From contig JAUWEX010000101.1 of the NCBI GenBank assembly GCA_030607235.1, forward strand, positions 1-5,469: a stretch of DNA of 5,469 nucleotides, written 5' to 3'. Of the stretch, positions 5,393-5,469 are shown piece after piece (the stretch's first letter is position 1; the number at the start of each line of letters is the position of its first letter). The stretch comes from Planctomycetota bacterium. GTDB lineage: Bacteria; Planctomycetota; B129-G9. Position numbers and translations under genes: made by a program. The notes beneath the pieces are model-generated. The model searched no databases and was not told the DNA's origin. It was given only the letters and a program-made list of their open reading frames with translations.

Positions 5393-5469
5393 CCGCGCCC
5401 AGGATTTGCCAGCGGGTGGAAGCGAAGCGCCTCTGTCGCCGAGGGGCGACAGACAGCGAGCGGGTATTG
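5393..5469 (+). repeat. repeat unit 3 (leader type A, stem type X), cut by window end
   Basis: The leader CCGCGCCCAGGATTTGCCAG (5393-5412) matches the minus-strand leader of unit 0 at 16 of 20 positions, not the leader of units 1 and 2. The core and hairpin X (TCTGTCGCC 5432-5440, loop GAGG, GGCGACAGA 5445-5453) are identical to unit 1. The tail GCGGGTATTG runs off the window end and agrees with the TATTGG tail of unit 0 better than with the TATCGG of unit 1. Confidence 0.8.

Larger units (their letters stand above)
4932..5469. other. non-coding, repeat-filled intergenic tail downstream of aroC
   Basis: This 538-base stretch has no gene I can support. Open frames exist on both strands, but they run across repeat units whose 155-bp spacing is not a multiple of three, so homologous copies are read in different frames. 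It contains four related units: 4932-5027 (minus), 5066-5193 (plus), 5221-5325 (plus) and 5393-5469 (plus, cut by the window end). The remaining sequence is a CAGG/CCTG-rich linker between the first two units and an unassigned spacer at about 5326-5392. No intrinsic terminator with a T-tract is visible after aroC; the nearest hairpin (4966-4987) is followed by AGGCC. The repeat family is not one I recognise by name. Confidence 0.75.

Noticed and set aside
4932..5469. CRISPR array
   Set aside because: Repeats are long, diverged, at unequal spacing (155 bp, 297 bp) and in both orientations, with no uniform short spacers.

Overview
The window is bacterial, with a fairly high G+C content by eye. 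It carries a tightly packed, all-plus-strand gene block (1-4931) followed by a non-coding, repeat-filled tail (4932-5469). The source is a bacterium that makes lysine through diaminopimelate. The long HEAT-repeat protein with an embedded receiver-like domain, and the style of the AroC and LysA proteins, make me think of a planctomycete-like lineage. That is an impression, not something the sequence proves.

Gene block: (1) the last 46 codons of a SurE-like 5'-nucleotidase (1-141); (2) lysA, diaminopimelate decarboxylase, complete with all expected PLP and substrate motifs (202-1473); (3) a 755-residue, apparently exported alpha-helical repeat (HEAT/TPR-like) protein with a CheY-like receiver domain inserted near its C-terminal third (1514-3781); (4) aroC, chorismate synthase (3792-4931). 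Gaps are 60, 40 and 10 bp. The aroC Shine-Dalgarno overlaps the stop codon of the HEAT gene, so genes 3 and 4 are probably translated from one message. The two enzymes are housekeeping amino-acid biosynthesis steps (last step to lysine, last step to chorismate). The HEAT-receiver protein has no obvious metabolic link to them.

Tail: from the aroC stop to the window end I see no credible gene. It holds four related repeat units: one on the minus strand abutting aroC and three on the plus strand, the last cut by the window end. Each has a conserved core followed by a 9-bp stem with a 4-nt loop. Two stem types exist. They differ at four base pairs, and all four differences are compensatory on both arms, which suggests that the folded structure rather than its sequence is kept. 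Two leader types and two stem types occur in all four combinations, so the units look like shuffled modules.

The two observations most worth following are this modular hairpin repeat family and the HEAT protein's receiver domain, which has lost essentially every phosphorylation residue and sits in a protein with an export signal.
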